From: Bacillus sp. N13C7
GTDB lineage: Bacteria > Bacillota > Bacilli > Bacillales > Bacillaceae
DNA length: 64,000 nt
Assembly: GCF_026790065.1 (NCBI RefSeq)
Contig: NZ_JALAMO010000005.1
Coordinates: 248,001 to 312,000, forward strand
Direction: 5' to 3'
Under the pieces are notes generated by a model. The model ran no database searches. It had not been told where the DNA came from and worked only from the letters and a program-made list of their open reading frames with translations. This document shows positions 9,552-18,131 of the stretch, piece by piece. Numbering within the stretch: position 1 is the stretch's first letter; every line of letters starts with the position of its first letter. A program made the translations under genes and the position numbers.

Positions 9552-10097
9552 TTATTCTTCAGGATCTCCCACTAAAAACTCAGGATTGATGTCTTCCAGC
9601 TCTTCATCAAGCTCATCTTCCCAATCTTCTTCGTCATCCTCTTCCCAGTCTGGATTAACCTCAACAACAACCTTTGTTTCTCCTACCACTTCCGCCAAAA
9701 ACTCCCTTTCTGCCTGAACAACAATTTTATTTCCATTCGGTGAAATGGTCACTTCAAGACAGTTAGGCTGCTGAAGGACTTTCGCAATCACTTCATGCTC
9801 ATCATCTAAGTAATTGTTGTCTCTGTATCTGAGTTTAATGACATCTACGTATTTCACCCGCTCTGTGACAACCTCTGTTTTTGTGTTGTCCGCGTAAGAG
9901 TACCATACGTTTATATCATAATACCCTTCAATTTCTACTGTTTTCCCGATTTTTTCAGCGTCATACTTGTGGTTGATAATCCAACCACCCAAAATGCTGC
10001 TCGGTTTTTTCTCAGGGGAGATGGTATTGGTGCATTGGGTGAATTTTCTGCCTTTCGCTACTACCGCCTTCGTAATAATTTCCCTGTATTCAGACAT
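9552..10097 (-). CDS. cotE: Outer spore coat morphogenetic protein CotE
   Basis: CotE is made in the mother cell and directs assembly of the outer spore coat. The 181-residue protein has the typical compact N-terminal region and a strongly acidic tail (about residues 150-170, rich in Asp, Glu and Trp) followed by [11 protein letters not shown], a region known to be important for recruiting other coat proteins. AAGGAGG is 9 nt from ATG 10097. Two sporulation-type promoters lie upstream, matching the known SigE (P1) and SigK (P2) control of cotE in B. subtilis. Confidence 0.97.
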
Positions 10098-10127
10098 TCC
10101 GGCATGCCTCCTTGTTCTTCTTCGTGT

Positions 10128-10157
10128 TATCTTATGCTGGGCATTTGTCTAGTGTGC
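10128..10157 (-). promoter_or_regulatory. SigK-type promoter of cotE (P2)
   Basis: On the minus strand GCACA (10157-10153) and CATAAGATA (10136-10128) fit the SigK consensus, with CATAnnnTA matched exactly and about 16 bp between elements. CTAGACAAAT between them is 9 of 10 to the SpoIIID consensus as I remember it, and SpoIIID is a known activator of P2. Confidence 0.7.
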
Positions 10158-10184
10158 ATTTTTATAAATAAAATATAAAAATAC

Positions 10185-10250
10185 AAAGTTTCTGTTCCAT
10201 TGTATGCAGGCGCGCCTAGAAACTTTACTTATAAGTGCGATAAAGTTTCT
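10185..10250. repeat. Three copies of AAAGTTTCT around the cotE SigE promoter
   Basis: AAAGTTTCT occurs at 10185-10193, inverted at 10219-10226 (within AGAAACTTTA, 10218-10227) and again at 10242-10250. The second and third copies form a perfect 10-bp inverted repeat (AGAAACTTTA and TAAAGTTTCT) with a 13-nt spacer. The copies bracket the P1 -10 element. The function is unknown. Confidence 0.7.
10199..10206 (-). promoter_or_regulatory. SigE-type -10 element of cotE (P1)
   Basis: CATACAAT on the minus strand is a perfect SigE -10 sequence. The -35 region is poor, with only a loosely matching AAG about 16 bp upstream. SigE-directed P1 of cotE is known in B. subtilis. Confidence 0.6.
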
Positions 10251-10327
10251 TCGCGGGCGAGATCAGAAAAGCACACCGAACATTTAGTACATAGTTTTTT
10301 TAGTTCAATTATATTCAGCATGAATAT

Positions 10328-10357
10328 AAAAAAACACGGGCCTGAAAGGCACCGTGT
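10328..10357 (-). terminator. Terminator of the miaB-ricA unit
   Basis: ACACGG (10334-10339) pairs with CCGTGT (10352-10357), with an extra GCC/GGC inner pairing. The minus strand continues as TTTTTTT. It directly abuts the ricA stop codon. Confidence 0.85.
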
Positions 10358-10789
10358 TTAGAGAGAACAGCTGTTATTTGAATGCTTCACCTTCGAACCG
10401 GTTTCCCCTTTTAGAAGGTCGCCTCCGGTTGATGTGATGATTTCATTTGTGACTTGGTTGGAAATGGTGTGTGCAACGAGCTGCAGAAGGTCATTTACCT
10501 CCATCTGCGAATCTCTGAATTCCTGTATGACAGGAATCTCTTCAAGCTCTTCTTGCAGCGCGTCAATTTTTGCTTCTACTTGCTTGAGCGCTTCATGCTT
10601 TTCGTAATGCTTCAGATTGACAGCCTGCTTTTGCAAGGCTTTGATCTGATTAATGATTGCAGACACTTTGTCATTCTCATTGATTTGTGCTTCAGCCCGT
10701 TTGAAAAAATCAACCTCCTCTGTTTCAGAGATCATTTTTGCAAGGTTTCGCGCCTGCTGCACAATGTCTTTTTTTGAGTAGAGCGTCAT
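10358..10789 (-). CDS. ricA: RicA (YmcA), subunit of the Ric / Y-complex
   Basis: The 143-residue protein is mostly helical, with a Lys/Glu-rich coiled-coil centre and a YlbF/YmcA-family fold. In B. subtilis RicA, RicF (YlbF) and RicT (YaaT) form an iron-sulfur complex that acts with RNase Y in mRNA maturation and is needed for biofilm formation, competence and sporulation. A Cys close to the C-terminus (NNSCSL) fits cluster ligation by this complex. Only one base separates the miaB stop codon from this gene, so they are co-transcribed. RNase Y itself is encoded about 6 kb away. Confidence 0.95.
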   Translation of the reverse strand: MTLYSKKDIVQQARNLAKMISETEEVDFFKRAEAQINENDKVSAIINQIKALQKQAVNLKHYEKHEALKQVEAKIDALQEELEEIPVIQEFRDSQMEVNDLLQLVAHTISNQVTNEIITSTGGDLLKGETGSKVKHSNNSCSL

Positions 10790-10790
10790 C

Positions 10791-12320
10791 TTATTTCACC
10801 TCGATTGCTTCTCCTACCATTTCTCCGTCAAGCGACCATGTTTTCGCTTGCTGGATTTTCACGCGGACGATTTTGCCGATTGCTTCCTTCGGCCCTTTGA
10901 AATTGACAAGTTTACTTTTTTCAGTGTAGCCGGCAAGAATATCAGGATTATTTTTGCTTTCACCCTCAACTAATACTTCGACAACCTTGCCTTCGTATTC
11001 CTTCATTTTTTTAGCAGAAATATCATTCACCAGTGCGTTCAGACGCTGCAGACGTTCTTTTTTCACACGCATTGGTACATTATCTTTCATTTTGGCAGCC
11101 GGAGTGCCTTCACGCGGAGAGTAGATGAACGTATAGGCGCTGTCAAACTCCACTTCACGGTATAGAGAAAGCGTTTCTTCAAACTGTTCGTCCGTTTCGT
11201 TCGGGAATCCGACGATAATGTCTGTTGTCAGAGATGCGTTCGGCATTGCTGCCTTAATTTTTCGCACGAGTTCCATGTAACGCTCTCTGTCATATTTACG
11301 GGCCATCAGCTTCAGAACCTCTGAGCTTCCTGATTGAACCGGCAGATGAATGTGATCAAGCAGGTTGCCGCCTTTTGCGAGCACTTCAATGAGGCGGTCG
11401 TCGAAATCACGCGGATGACTCGTTGTAAAACGGATTCTCGGAATATCGATTTTTCTCAGTTCATCCATCAAATCACCGAGGCCGTATGTCATATCTTCAA
11501 AGTCTTTTCCGTACGCGTTTACGTTTTGGCCTAATAAAGTAATTTCCTTATAGCCTTCGCTTGCAAGCCTTCTCACTTCCTGAATGATCTCTTCAGGGCG
11601 TCGGCTTCTTTCTTTTCCGCGTGTGTAAGGCACGATGCAATACGTACAGAATTTGTCACAGCCGTACATGATATTGACCCAGCCCTTAATTTTTCCGTTC
11701 CGGACTTTCGGAAGGTTTTCAATAACGTCCCCTTCCTTGGACCAAACTTCTACGACCATTTCTTTTGAAAGGTATGCTTCTGACAAAAGCTCCGGCAGGC
11801 GGTGGATGTTATGCGTTCCGAAAATCATATCGACAAACGGATGTTTTTTCAAAATCCGGTTCACAACTGATTCCTCTTGGGACATACAGCCGCACACCCC
11901 TAAAATCAGGTCGGGATTGTTTTTTTTCAGCGCTTTTAAGTGCCCCAGCTCACCAAATACCTTGTTCTCGGCATTCTCACGGATCGCGCATGTGTTTAAT
12001 AAAATGACATTGGCATCGTCAACAGAGTTCGTCGCTTCGTAACCGAGCGCCATAAAGATCCCTGCCATAACCTCTGTATCGTGTTCATTCATTTGGCAGC
12101 CGTACGTACGGATATAGAACTTTCTTCCGTCTCCCAGCCCCTTAAACTCTTCAGAAATTTTAAAGTCATTATGATAAGTAACGGCTTCCTTGCCTCGTTT
12201 TTTCGCATCTTTTAAGGAAGGCGGAATGTAAACAGCTTCAAAGTACTTGCTGTAATCCTTCTCGGATTTTTTGTCCGATGGATTAACTTGTCCGCTCTCT
12301 AATTTTTGTTTTTCATTCAT
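10791..12320 (-). CDS. miaB: tRNA-2-methylthio-N6-isopentenyladenosine synthase MiaB
   Basis: This radical-SAM methylthiotransferase adds the ms2 group to i6A37 in tRNAs. The 509-residue protein has the UPF0004 domain with its three Cys ([24 protein letters not shown]), the radical-SAM motif CDKFCTYC and a C-terminal TRAM domain. I start at ATG 12320, 10 nt after AAGGAG; an upstream in-frame start at 12353 lies before that ribosome binding site. It has its own SigA promoter and is followed by ricA. B. subtilis calls it ymcB or miaB. Confidence 0.96.
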   Translation of the reverse strand: MNEKQKLESGQVNPSDKKSEKDYSKYFEAVYIPPSLKDAKKRGKEAVTYHNDFKISEEFKGLGDGRKFYIRTYGCQMNEHDTEVMAGIFMALGYEATNSVDDANVILLNTCAIRENAENKVFGELGHLKALKKNNPDLILGVCGCMSQEESVVNRILKKHPFVDMIFGTHNIHRLPELLSEAYLSKEMVVEVWSKEGDVIENLPKVRNGKIKGWVNIMYGCDKFCTYCIVPYTRGKERSRRPEEIIQEVRRLASEGYKEITLLGQNVNAYGKDFEDMTYGLGDLMDELRKIDIPRIRFTTSHPRDFDDRLIEVLAKGGNLLDHIHLPVQSGSSEVLKLMARKYDRERYMELVRKIKAAMPNASLTTDIIVGFPNETDEQFEETLSLYREVEFDSAYTFIYSPREGTPAAKMKDNVPMRVKKERLQRLNALVNDISAKKMKEYEGKVVEVLVEGESKNNPDILAGYTEKSKLVNFKGPKEAIGKIVRVKIQQAKTWSLDGEMVGEAIEVK

Positions 12321-12358
12321 GTCATGATTTCTCCTTTCAAACCAAACTTCCACCCTCC

Positions 12359-12387
12359 AGTATAAAGGTTCTTGAAGCTCTGCACAA
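12359..12387 (-). promoter_or_regulatory. SigA promoter of miaB-ricA
   Basis: On the minus strand TTGTGC (12387-12382) and TATACT (12364-12359) are 17 bp apart, about 40 bp before the miaB start and downstream of the kbl terminator. Confidence 0.6.
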
Positions 12388-12439
12388 CTGGCAACCTATC
12401 ATTGTACACTCATTGAGAATAATAATCAATAAGGAATCA

Positions 12440-12468
12440 AAAGAGGAAGAGCATTCTCTCTTCCTCTT
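12440..12468 (-). terminator. Terminator of tdh-kbl
   Basis: AGAGGAAGAG (12442-12451) and CTCTTCCTCT (12458-12467) form a 10-bp stem on the minus strand followed by TTTTG. It overlaps the kbl stop codon. Confidence 0.8.
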
Positions 12469-13645
12469 ACAATAGCTGGAGCTCTTTAGCCGTCTTTTTG
12501 ATGGCGTCAAGCGCCTCATTCAATTCTTCTTTGGTATGCTCAGCAGTTATAATCGTGCGAATTCTGGCTTTTCCTTTTGCTACAGTCGGGAAAACGATGC
12601 TTTGGGCAAAAACGCCGCGTGAAAGGAGCTGATCAGAAAATTGCTTTGCAACGCCTTCATCACCTATTAAAATCGGAAGAATCGGTGTTTCACTCTGCGT
12701 GAGAGTCAGACCCATTTTCACAATCATTGATTTAAAATAGGACGTATTTTCCCACAAGCGCTCCATATGCTCTGGCTCTTCCAGCAAGACATCAATTGCT
12801 TCCATACAAGCTGCAGTGACAGCCGGCGGATGGGACGTGCTGAATAAAAACGGACGGCCTTTATGGCGCAAATAATCGATCAGCACCTTTGAACCGGCAG
12901 CATAGCCGCCGAGCACTCCGATTGCCTTGCTTAGCGTTCCTACTTGAATATGGACTCTGCCGTCCAGACCGAAGTGATTCACTGTTCCCCTGCCGTTTTC
13001 GCCAAGCACTCCTGATGCATGGGCATCATCTACCATCACAAATGCGTCATATTTCTCAGCGAGCTCTACAATATCAGGCAAAGGGGCTATGTTGCCATCC
13101 ATGGAAAATACACCGTCTGTCACAATCAGACGCATCCGATAATTCATTGATTTTCTCAGCACCCTCTCTAAATCACTCATATCGACGTGCTGATACACCT
13201 TTTTATCTGCCTTTGTCAGTCTGATTCCGTCAATAATAGAGGCATGATTCAACTCATCTGAGATGACAATATCTTCGTTTGAGAGAATACTTGAAAGTAC
13301 GCCTTGGTTTGTTGTGAAGCCTGATTGGAATACAAGTGCCGCCTCTGTTTTTTTAAAGGCCGCCAGCTTTTTCTCAAGCTCTTGATGCATTGTAAATGTG
13401 CCGGCAATCGTTCTCACTGATCCAGTGCCGGCTCCAAATTGCTGAACAGCCTCCTGCGCGGCTTTGATGAGTCTTGGGTGTGAAGTAAATCCGAGGTAAT
13501 TATTAGAAGAAAGCTGAATGGCGTTTTTATGATTCACTGTAACAGATGGGCCCTGCATTGATTCAAGCTGTTTTATATCCTGCCAAGTATGGTTTTCTTT
13601 CATTCTATCAAGCTCTGCTTTTAAAAACTCAAATTCCTTCGTCAT
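12467..13645 (-). CDS. kbl: 2-amino-3-ketobutyrate CoA ligase (glycine C-acetyltransferase)
   Basis: This PLP-dependent enzyme of the alpha-oxoamine synthase family cleaves 2-amino-3-oxobutyrate with CoA into glycine and acetyl-CoA, the second step of threonine degradation. The 392-residue protein has the SNNYLGF motif near the N-terminus, DDAHASGVLG around the cofactor-binding Asp and GTLSKAIGVLGG containing the Schiff-base Lys. It lies 13 bp after tdh, which makes its substrate, so the pair forms an operon. Confidence 0.96.
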   Translation of the reverse strand: MTKEFEFLKAELDRMKENHTWQDIKQLESMQGPSVTVNHKNAIQLSSNNYLGFTSHPRLIKAAQEAVQQFGAGTGSVRTIAGTFTMHQELEKKLAAFKKTEAALVFQSGFTTNQGVLSSILSNEDIVISDELNHASIIDGIRLTKADKKVYQHVDMSDLERVLRKSMNYRMRLIVTDGVFSMDGNIAPLPDIVELAEKYDAFVMVDDAHASGVLGENGRGTVNHFGLDGRVHIQVGTLSKAIGVLGGYAAGSKVLIDYLRHKGRPFLFSTSHPPAVTAACMEAIDVLLEEPEHMERLWENTSYFKSMIVKMGLTLTQSETPILPILIGDEGVAKQFSDQLLSRGVFAQSIVFPTVAKGKARIRTIITAEHTKEELNEALDAIKKTAKELQLL

Positions 13646-13658
13646 GTTTATCCCCCTT

Positions 13659-14702
13659 TTATGGAATTAAAATTACTTTTCCGCATTGGCCGCTTCTCAT
13701 CAGTTCGAATCCTTTCTCAAACTCCTCTAACGGAAACTGATGGGTAATCACAGGTGAAAGGTCGAGTACGTTTGACCCGAGCAATTGAGACACCTGCCGC
13801 CATGTGGAAAACATTTTTCTTCCTGTGATTCCTTGGATCGTAAGTCCTTTAAATACTACTTTATTCGTCAAATCAATTGTCACCGGATGTTCCGGCAAGC
13901 TGAGAATGTGAAATCTTCCGCCATTCGCAGCCATCGCAAGACCTTGGGCAATCGCCGAGGGATGGCCTGACATCTCACAAACGAGATCTGCTCCTTCCCC
14001 ATTCGTTAAAGCGCTTACAATTTTAAGCGGATCTTCTTTTTCAATCGAAACAGTACGTGCAGCTCCCAGTTGTTTGGCAAGCGCCAGCCTGTATTCATTT
14101 TTATCTATCGCTATCACCTGAGAAGCACCTGCTGCTTTTGCAACCGCAACAGCCATAAGTCCAATCGGTCCGCAACCAATGACCGCAGTGGTTCCTCCTG
14201 CCTGCTGGCTTTCAAGCACTGTATGAACCGCATTTCCTAAAGGCTCTTGAATGGAAGCAATCGACGGATCCATATCAGCGGGGTTCTTCCAAACGTTATT
14301 AGCAGGAACTTTTACATACTCCGCAAAACAGCCAGCCGTGTCCACCCCAATAATAGCTGTATTGGTACAAACATGAGATTTTCCGGTTACGCAAGGAACA
14401 CATTCACCGCAGACTATATGCGTTTCCGCAGACACATACTCTCCCACTTTTACACTGCCCACATTCTCTCCTACTGCTTCAACAATGCCGCTGAACTCAT
14501 GGCCAAAAACATAGGGTGTTTTGATTCTCTGTCGTGCCCATTGATCCCAATTGTAAATGTGCACATCCGTGCCGCATATGGAAGCAGCTTTCACTTTTAT
14601 GAGGACTTCATGTTTATCAATCTTAGGAATGGGAACTTCAGTCAGCACAGCACCGAACGTCCCGTCCTTTTTCATAAGAGCTTTCATCTTTCCACTCTGC
14701 AT
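13659..14702 (-). CDS. tdh: L-threonine 3-dehydrogenase
   Basis: This zinc-dependent medium-chain dehydrogenase oxidises threonine to 2-amino-3-oxobutyrate with NAD. The ~347-residue protein shows the catalytic zinc motif (ICGTD and GHEFSGIV), a structural zinc cluster (CGECVPC and a later Cys) and the Rossmann motif VIGCGPIGLMA. I use ATG 14702, 7 nt from AAGGAGG; a TTG two codons upstream is too close. It precedes kbl and has a SigA promoter. Confidence 0.96.
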   Translation of the reverse strand: MQSGKMKALMKKDGTFGAVLTEVPIPKIDKHEVLIKVKAASICGTDVHIYNWDQWARQRIKTPYVFGHEFSGIVEAVGENVGSVKVGEYVSAETHIVCGECVPCVTGKSHVCTNTAIIGVDTAGCFAEYVKVPANNVWKNPADMDPSIASIQEPLGNAVHTVLESQQAGGTTAVIGCGPIGLMAVAVAKAAGASQVIAIDKNEYRLALAKQLGAARTVSIEKEDPLKIVSALTNGEGADLVCEMSGHPSAIAQGLAMAANGGRFHILSLPEHPVTIDLTNKVVFKGLTIQGITGRKMFSTWRQVSQLLGSNVLDLSPVITHQFPLEEFEKGFELMRSGQCGKVILIP

Positions 14703-14738
14703 GTACAATCCTCCTTGAAAAATTCTTGTTACATTCGG

Positions 14739-14767
14739 ATTGTACCATGATATGGAATAAGCGTAAA
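14739..14767 (-). promoter_or_regulatory. SigA promoter of tdh-kbl
   Basis: On the minus strand TTTACG (14767-14762) and TACAAT (14744-14739) are separated by 17 bp, about 37 bp before the tdh start. Confidence 0.6.
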
Positions 14768-14914
14768 CAGCACTGTCTTTCTGAGGAATACAAAAGTATC
14801 CGTCTTGAAAAATGGGCGTAAATTTTTTTCTGAAACGTTCCGGATCATTTCTGACTTTTGTATTTCCGCGATTTATATGCTGAAAATACTATAGGAAGAA
14901 AATATCACGATAAA

Positions 14915-14950
14915 TGAAAAACAACCTGTTTGCCCTAGGCAAACAGGTTG
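14915..14950 (-). terminator. Terminator of spoVS
   Basis: AACCTGTTTGC (14923-14933) and GCAAACAGGTT (14939-14949) form a perfect 11-bp stem. On the minus strand it is followed by GTTTTTC. It is about 20 bp after the spoVS stop codon. Confidence 0.9.
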
Positions 14951-14968
14951 AGAATGCTTTATTTGTTT

Positions 14969-15229
14969 TTAGCGAGGCTCCACGATTAATTTAATCGCTG
15001 TTCTTTCTTCCCCATCGATCTGAATATCTGTAAAAGCCGGAATACAAATCAAATCAACGCCGCTAGGCGCCACAAATCCTCTGGCAATCGCCACAGCTTT
15101 TACAGCTTGGTTTAATGCACCCGCTCCAATCGCTTGAATCTCGGCGGCTCCTCGCTCTCTTAACACACCTGCAAGCGCACCTGCCACTGAATTTGGACTC
15201 GATTTTGCTGAAACTTTTAAGATTTCCAT
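14969..15229 (-). CDS. spoVS: Stage V sporulation protein S
   Basis: This is a small Alba-like protein of 86 residues needed for normal progression of sporulation and coat assembly in B. subtilis. The sequence has the conserved KVSAKSSPNSVAGALAG start and a central hydrophobic core. A strong ribosome binding site (AAGGGGGAGC) precedes ATG 15229. The gene is monocistronic, with a SigH promoter about 130 bp upstream and a strong terminator, which matches its known SigH dependence. Confidence 0.97.
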   Translation of the reverse strand: MEILKVSAKSSPNSVAGALAGVLRERGAAEIQAIGAGALNQAVKAVAIARGFVAPSGVDLICIPAFTDIQIDGEERTAIKLIVEPR

Positions 15230-15358
15230 TTCTGCTCCCCCTTAGTTTTACAATGGATAAGTGAGTGTTCATTAGAACAATCATTATTAGATGTTGCTAT
15301 CCAAAAAGCCATCCCCACAATGCTTTTCAAAAATAGCGGGCTACCTTCCATTTTTACT

Positions 15359-15388
15359 ATATTCACTAAGGAGTTGCTATATTCCTGC
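15359..15388 (-). promoter_or_regulatory. SigH promoter of spoVS
   Basis: On the minus strand GCAGGAATA (15388-15380) and AGTGAATAT (15367-15359) match the SigH consensus RnAGGAwWW-12-RnnGAATww, with exactly 12 bp between them. The leader before the spoVS start would be about 120 nt. Confidence 0.75.
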
Positions 15389-15428
15389 TTTTCTTTTTAA
15401 TATTTTTATAAAATAACCATATGTTCAA

Positions 15429-16223
15429 TTATTCAAAGAACATGTGATCATCATTGATTAGAATACGTTCAATTTTGACAGCCTTTTTCGTTTGATCGTC
15501 AATGTCAATGACGACTCCGCTCAGTGTTGTTTTTCCTTCAGCGACAGTAAAACGGACTGGAAGATTCGTTTTGAATCGCTTAATAATCGTTTCTCTGTCC
15601 ATCCCGAGTATACCATCATACGGTCCAGTCATTCCTACATCAGTAATATATGCTGTACCCTTCGGCAAAATACGGTTATCCGCTGTTTGCACGTGTGTAT
15701 GAGTTCCAACAACAGCTGATGCACGTCCGTCCGTATACCAGCCAAGTGCGAGCTTTTCACTTGTCGCTTCGGCATGGAAGTCAATAAAGATGTACGGTGT
15801 TCTTTTCGCAGCTTCAGCAATCAATTCATCCGCTTTTAAAAACGGATCATCAAGCGGCGGCAAAAACGTGCGGCCTTGTAAATTAATGACGGCAAGCTCT
15901 TTGCCGTTTGCTTTCACATAGGTCATCCCTTTTCCCGGCGTTCCCTCCGGAAAGTTTGCAGGGCGAACCAAGTTGGGAACGTCATCTATAAAATCGAAAA
16001 TTTCTTTTTTGTCCCATGTATGGTTCCCCATCGTGATGGCATCTGCGCCGGCCTGGATTAAGCTGTGATAGATTTTTTCAGTCAGGCCTTTCCCATGTGC
16101 GGCATTTTCACCATTAATAATGGTAAAGTGTGGCTTATATTTTGTTTTTAGCTTTGGTACATATTCTCTTACCATGTCGCGGCCCGGTGAACCAACAACA
16201 TCTCCGATAAATAAAATTCTCAT
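15429..16223 (-). CDS. ymdB: Metallophosphoesterase YmdB
   Basis: The 264-residue protein belongs to the YmdB family of calcineurin-like phosphodiesterases, shown in B. subtilis to hydrolyse cyclic nucleotides in vitro and to influence biofilm, motility and nanotube-related phenotypes. Metal-ligand motifs are all present: GDVVGSPGRD, NGENAAHGKG, MGNHTWDK, DFHAEATSEK and VGTHTHVQT. It lies 70 bp after rny, with a terminator-like stem between them that would allow only partial read-through. YmdB has been linked to RNase activity control, so the neighbourhood is suggestive. Confidence 0.95.
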   Translation of the reverse strand: MRILFIGDVVGSPGRDMVREYVPKLKTKYKPHFTIINGENAAHGKGLTEKIYHSLIQAGADAITMGNHTWDKKEIFDFIDDVPNLVRPANFPEGTPGKGMTYVKANGKELAVINLQGRTFLPPLDDPFLKADELIAEAAKRTPYIFIDFHAEATSEKLALGWYTDGRASAVVGTHTHVQTADNRILPKGTAYITDVGMTGPYDGILGMDRETIIKRFKTNLPVRFTVAEGKTTLSGVVIDIDDQTKKAVKIERILINDDHMFFE

Positions 16224-16262
16224 TTTGTAAATCCCTTCTATCTTAAAAATTCCTTGGCCGTC

Positions 16263-16296
16263 AAAAAAATAAAGTGATGCTTAGCGCATCACTTTA
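16263..16296 (-). terminator. Intrinsic terminator between rny and ymdB
   Basis: AAAGTGATGC (16271-16280) pairs with GCATCACTTT (16286-16295). On the minus strand it is followed by ATTTTTTTG. It overlaps the rny stop codon, so ymdB transcription would depend on read-through or its own promoter. Confidence 0.8.
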
Positions 16297-17856
16297 TTTT
16301 GCATACTCTACGGCTCGAGTTTCTCTGATTACTGTCACTTTAATATGACCTGGATAATCGAGCTCGTCCTCAATTCGCTTACGGATATCTCGCGCCAGTC
16401 GATGAGCTTCAAGATCATTAATTGAATCCGGCTTCACCATAATACGCACTTCACGTCCAGCCTGAATGGCAAATGATTTTTCAACACCTTCGTAGGACTC
16501 AGAAATTTCTTCGAGCTTTTCAAGTCTTCGAATATAGTTCTCGAGCGTCTCGCTTCTTGCGCCAGGTCTTGCAGCTGAAAGCGCATCTGCTGCAGCTACC
16601 AGCACAGCGATAATGGAAGTCGGCTCTTCATCCCCGTGGTGTGATGCAATACTGTTAATCACGACTGGGTGCTCTTTATATTTGGTTGCAAGCTCTACCC
16701 CGATTTCAACGTGGCTTCCTTCTACTTCATGGTCAATTGCTTTCCCGATGTCGTGAAGAAGTCCCGCACGTTTAGCAAGCTTTGCGTCTTCCCCAAGCTC
16801 CGATGCCATTAAACCGGCCAAGAATGCGACTTCCATAGAATGTTTAAGCACATTTTGACCGTAGCTTGTACGGAACTTTAAGCGGCCGAGGATCTTGATG
16901 AGATCTGGGTGGAGGCCGTGAACGCCAACCTCAAATGTCGTTTGCTCACCCATCTCACGAATATAGTCATCGACCTCGCGGCGAGATTTTTCAACCATTT
17001 CTTCAATCCGTGCCGGATGAATACGGCCATCCTGAACGAGTTTATCAAGAGCAATCCTTGCTGTCTCACGTCTGATCGGATCAAATCCGGAAAGAATGAC
17101 AGCTTCAGGCGTATCATCAATAATCAGGTCAATTCCTGTCAGCGTTTCAAGCGTACGAATGTTACGCCCTTCCCGTCCGATGATACGTCCTTTCATCTCA
17201 TCATTTGGAAGATTGACAACTGATACCGTTGTTTCGGCAACGTGGTCCGCTGCGCAGCGTTGTAAGGCGAGTGAAAGAATGTTTTTCGCTTTCTTATCCG
17301 CTTCTTCTTTCGCACGGTTTTCAGTTTCTTTTGTCATGATGGCGATGTCATGTGAAAGCTCGTTTTCAACCCGCTCAAGAATGATTTGTTTTGCTTCATC
17401 ACGAGTCAGACTCGAAATCCGTTCCAACTCTGACTGCTGCATACGAATCATCTCATCCACTTTGCTTTCCATCTCTTCAATATGTTGTTGTCGTTCATTC
17501 AGAGAATGATCTTTCTTCTCCAACATCGCTTCCCGTTTATCAATTCCCTCATGTTTACGATCAAGGTTTTCCTCCTTCTGGAGTAAACGGTTTTCTTGTT
17601 TTTGAAGCTCATTTCGTCTTTCACGAACTTCCTGTTCAGCATCTATTCGAAGTTTGTGGATTTCATCCTTTGCTTCAAGCAGAGCTTCTTTTTTCAGTGC
17701 TTCAGCATCACGCTTTGCATCTTCAAGAATTTGCTCGGCTGCACCGCGTGCGCCCGCAATTTTTGCTTCGGCAATGGTTTTACGAACAAAGTAGCCAACA
17801 ACTAAACCGAGTAGAATCAGCAAAATGGAGATGAGAACCATCATAATTGGGGTCAT
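16294..17856 (-). CDS. rny: Endoribonuclease Y
   Basis: RNase Y is the main endonuclease starting mRNA decay in Bacillus. The 520-residue protein has one N-terminal membrane helix (about residues 4-24), a long charged coiled coil (30-190), a KH domain ([12 protein letters not shown]) and an HD domain with the [10 protein letters not shown] motif. It is membrane-anchored and works with the RicAFT complex (ricA is nearby) and with RNases J1/J2 and PNPase, two of which are also encoded in this window. A GGAGG site precedes the ATG. Confidence 0.97.
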   Translation of the reverse strand: MTPIMMVLISILLILLGLVVGYFVRKTIAEAKIAGARGAAEQILEDAKRDAEALKKEALLEAKDEIHKLRIDAEQEVRERRNELQKQENRLLQKEENLDRKHEGIDKREAMLEKKDHSLNERQQHIEEMESKVDEMIRMQQSELERISSLTRDEAKQIILERVENELSHDIAIMTKETENRAKEEADKKAKNILSLALQRCAADHVAETTVSVVNLPNDEMKGRIIGREGRNIRTLETLTGIDLIIDDTPEAVILSGFDPIRRETARIALDKLVQDGRIHPARIEEMVEKSRREVDDYIREMGEQTTFEVGVHGLHPDLIKILGRLKFRTSYGQNVLKHSMEVAFLAGLMASELGEDAKLAKRAGLLHDIGKAIDHEVEGSHVEIGVELATKYKEHPVVINSIASHHGDEEPTSIIAVLVAAADALSAARPGARSETLENYIRRLEKLEEISESYEGVEKSFAIQAGREVRIMVKPDSINDLEAHRLARDIRKRIEDELDYPGHIKVTVIRETRAVEYAK

Positions 17857-18074
17857 ACTTTCACCTCCTCTTGCTATGAACTTGGTTGTTGCTTAAATAA
17901 GTGTCGGCATGTACATTGTCTAGTTTTCTCAACATACAGAACCTTCACAGGGAATGAGTATTTTCATCGCCCTTGTCAAGTTTAAAATGGTTTAACAATC
18001 ATGTTAAAAAAACAAATGTTACAACTTCATTGTAAATGTGTCGGAAATACTTGTCAAGCTTGCCATCTTAACGT

Positions 18075-18109
18075 TTGCATACAACCGCCTTTTAACGTAC
18101 TGTATGCAA
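18075..18109. repeat. Perfect 9-bp inverted repeat between pbpX and rny
   Basis: TTGCATACA (18075-18083) and TGTATGCAA (18101-18109) flank a 17-nt spacer. It is about 22 bp beyond the pbpX stop codon. No T tract follows on either strand, so it is not a canonical terminator. The rest of the 275-bp gap holds the rny promoter region, where TTAACA-17 bp-TAAACT is a weak candidate. Confidence 0.55.
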
Positions 18110-18131
18110 TCCTTCCAAAAGCAGATCAGAT

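Noticed and set aside
10211-10218. GGCGCGCC palindrome upstream of cotE
   Set aside because: An 8-bp GC palindrome is striking in AT-rich DNA, but it lies between promoter elements with no second copy and could easily be chance.
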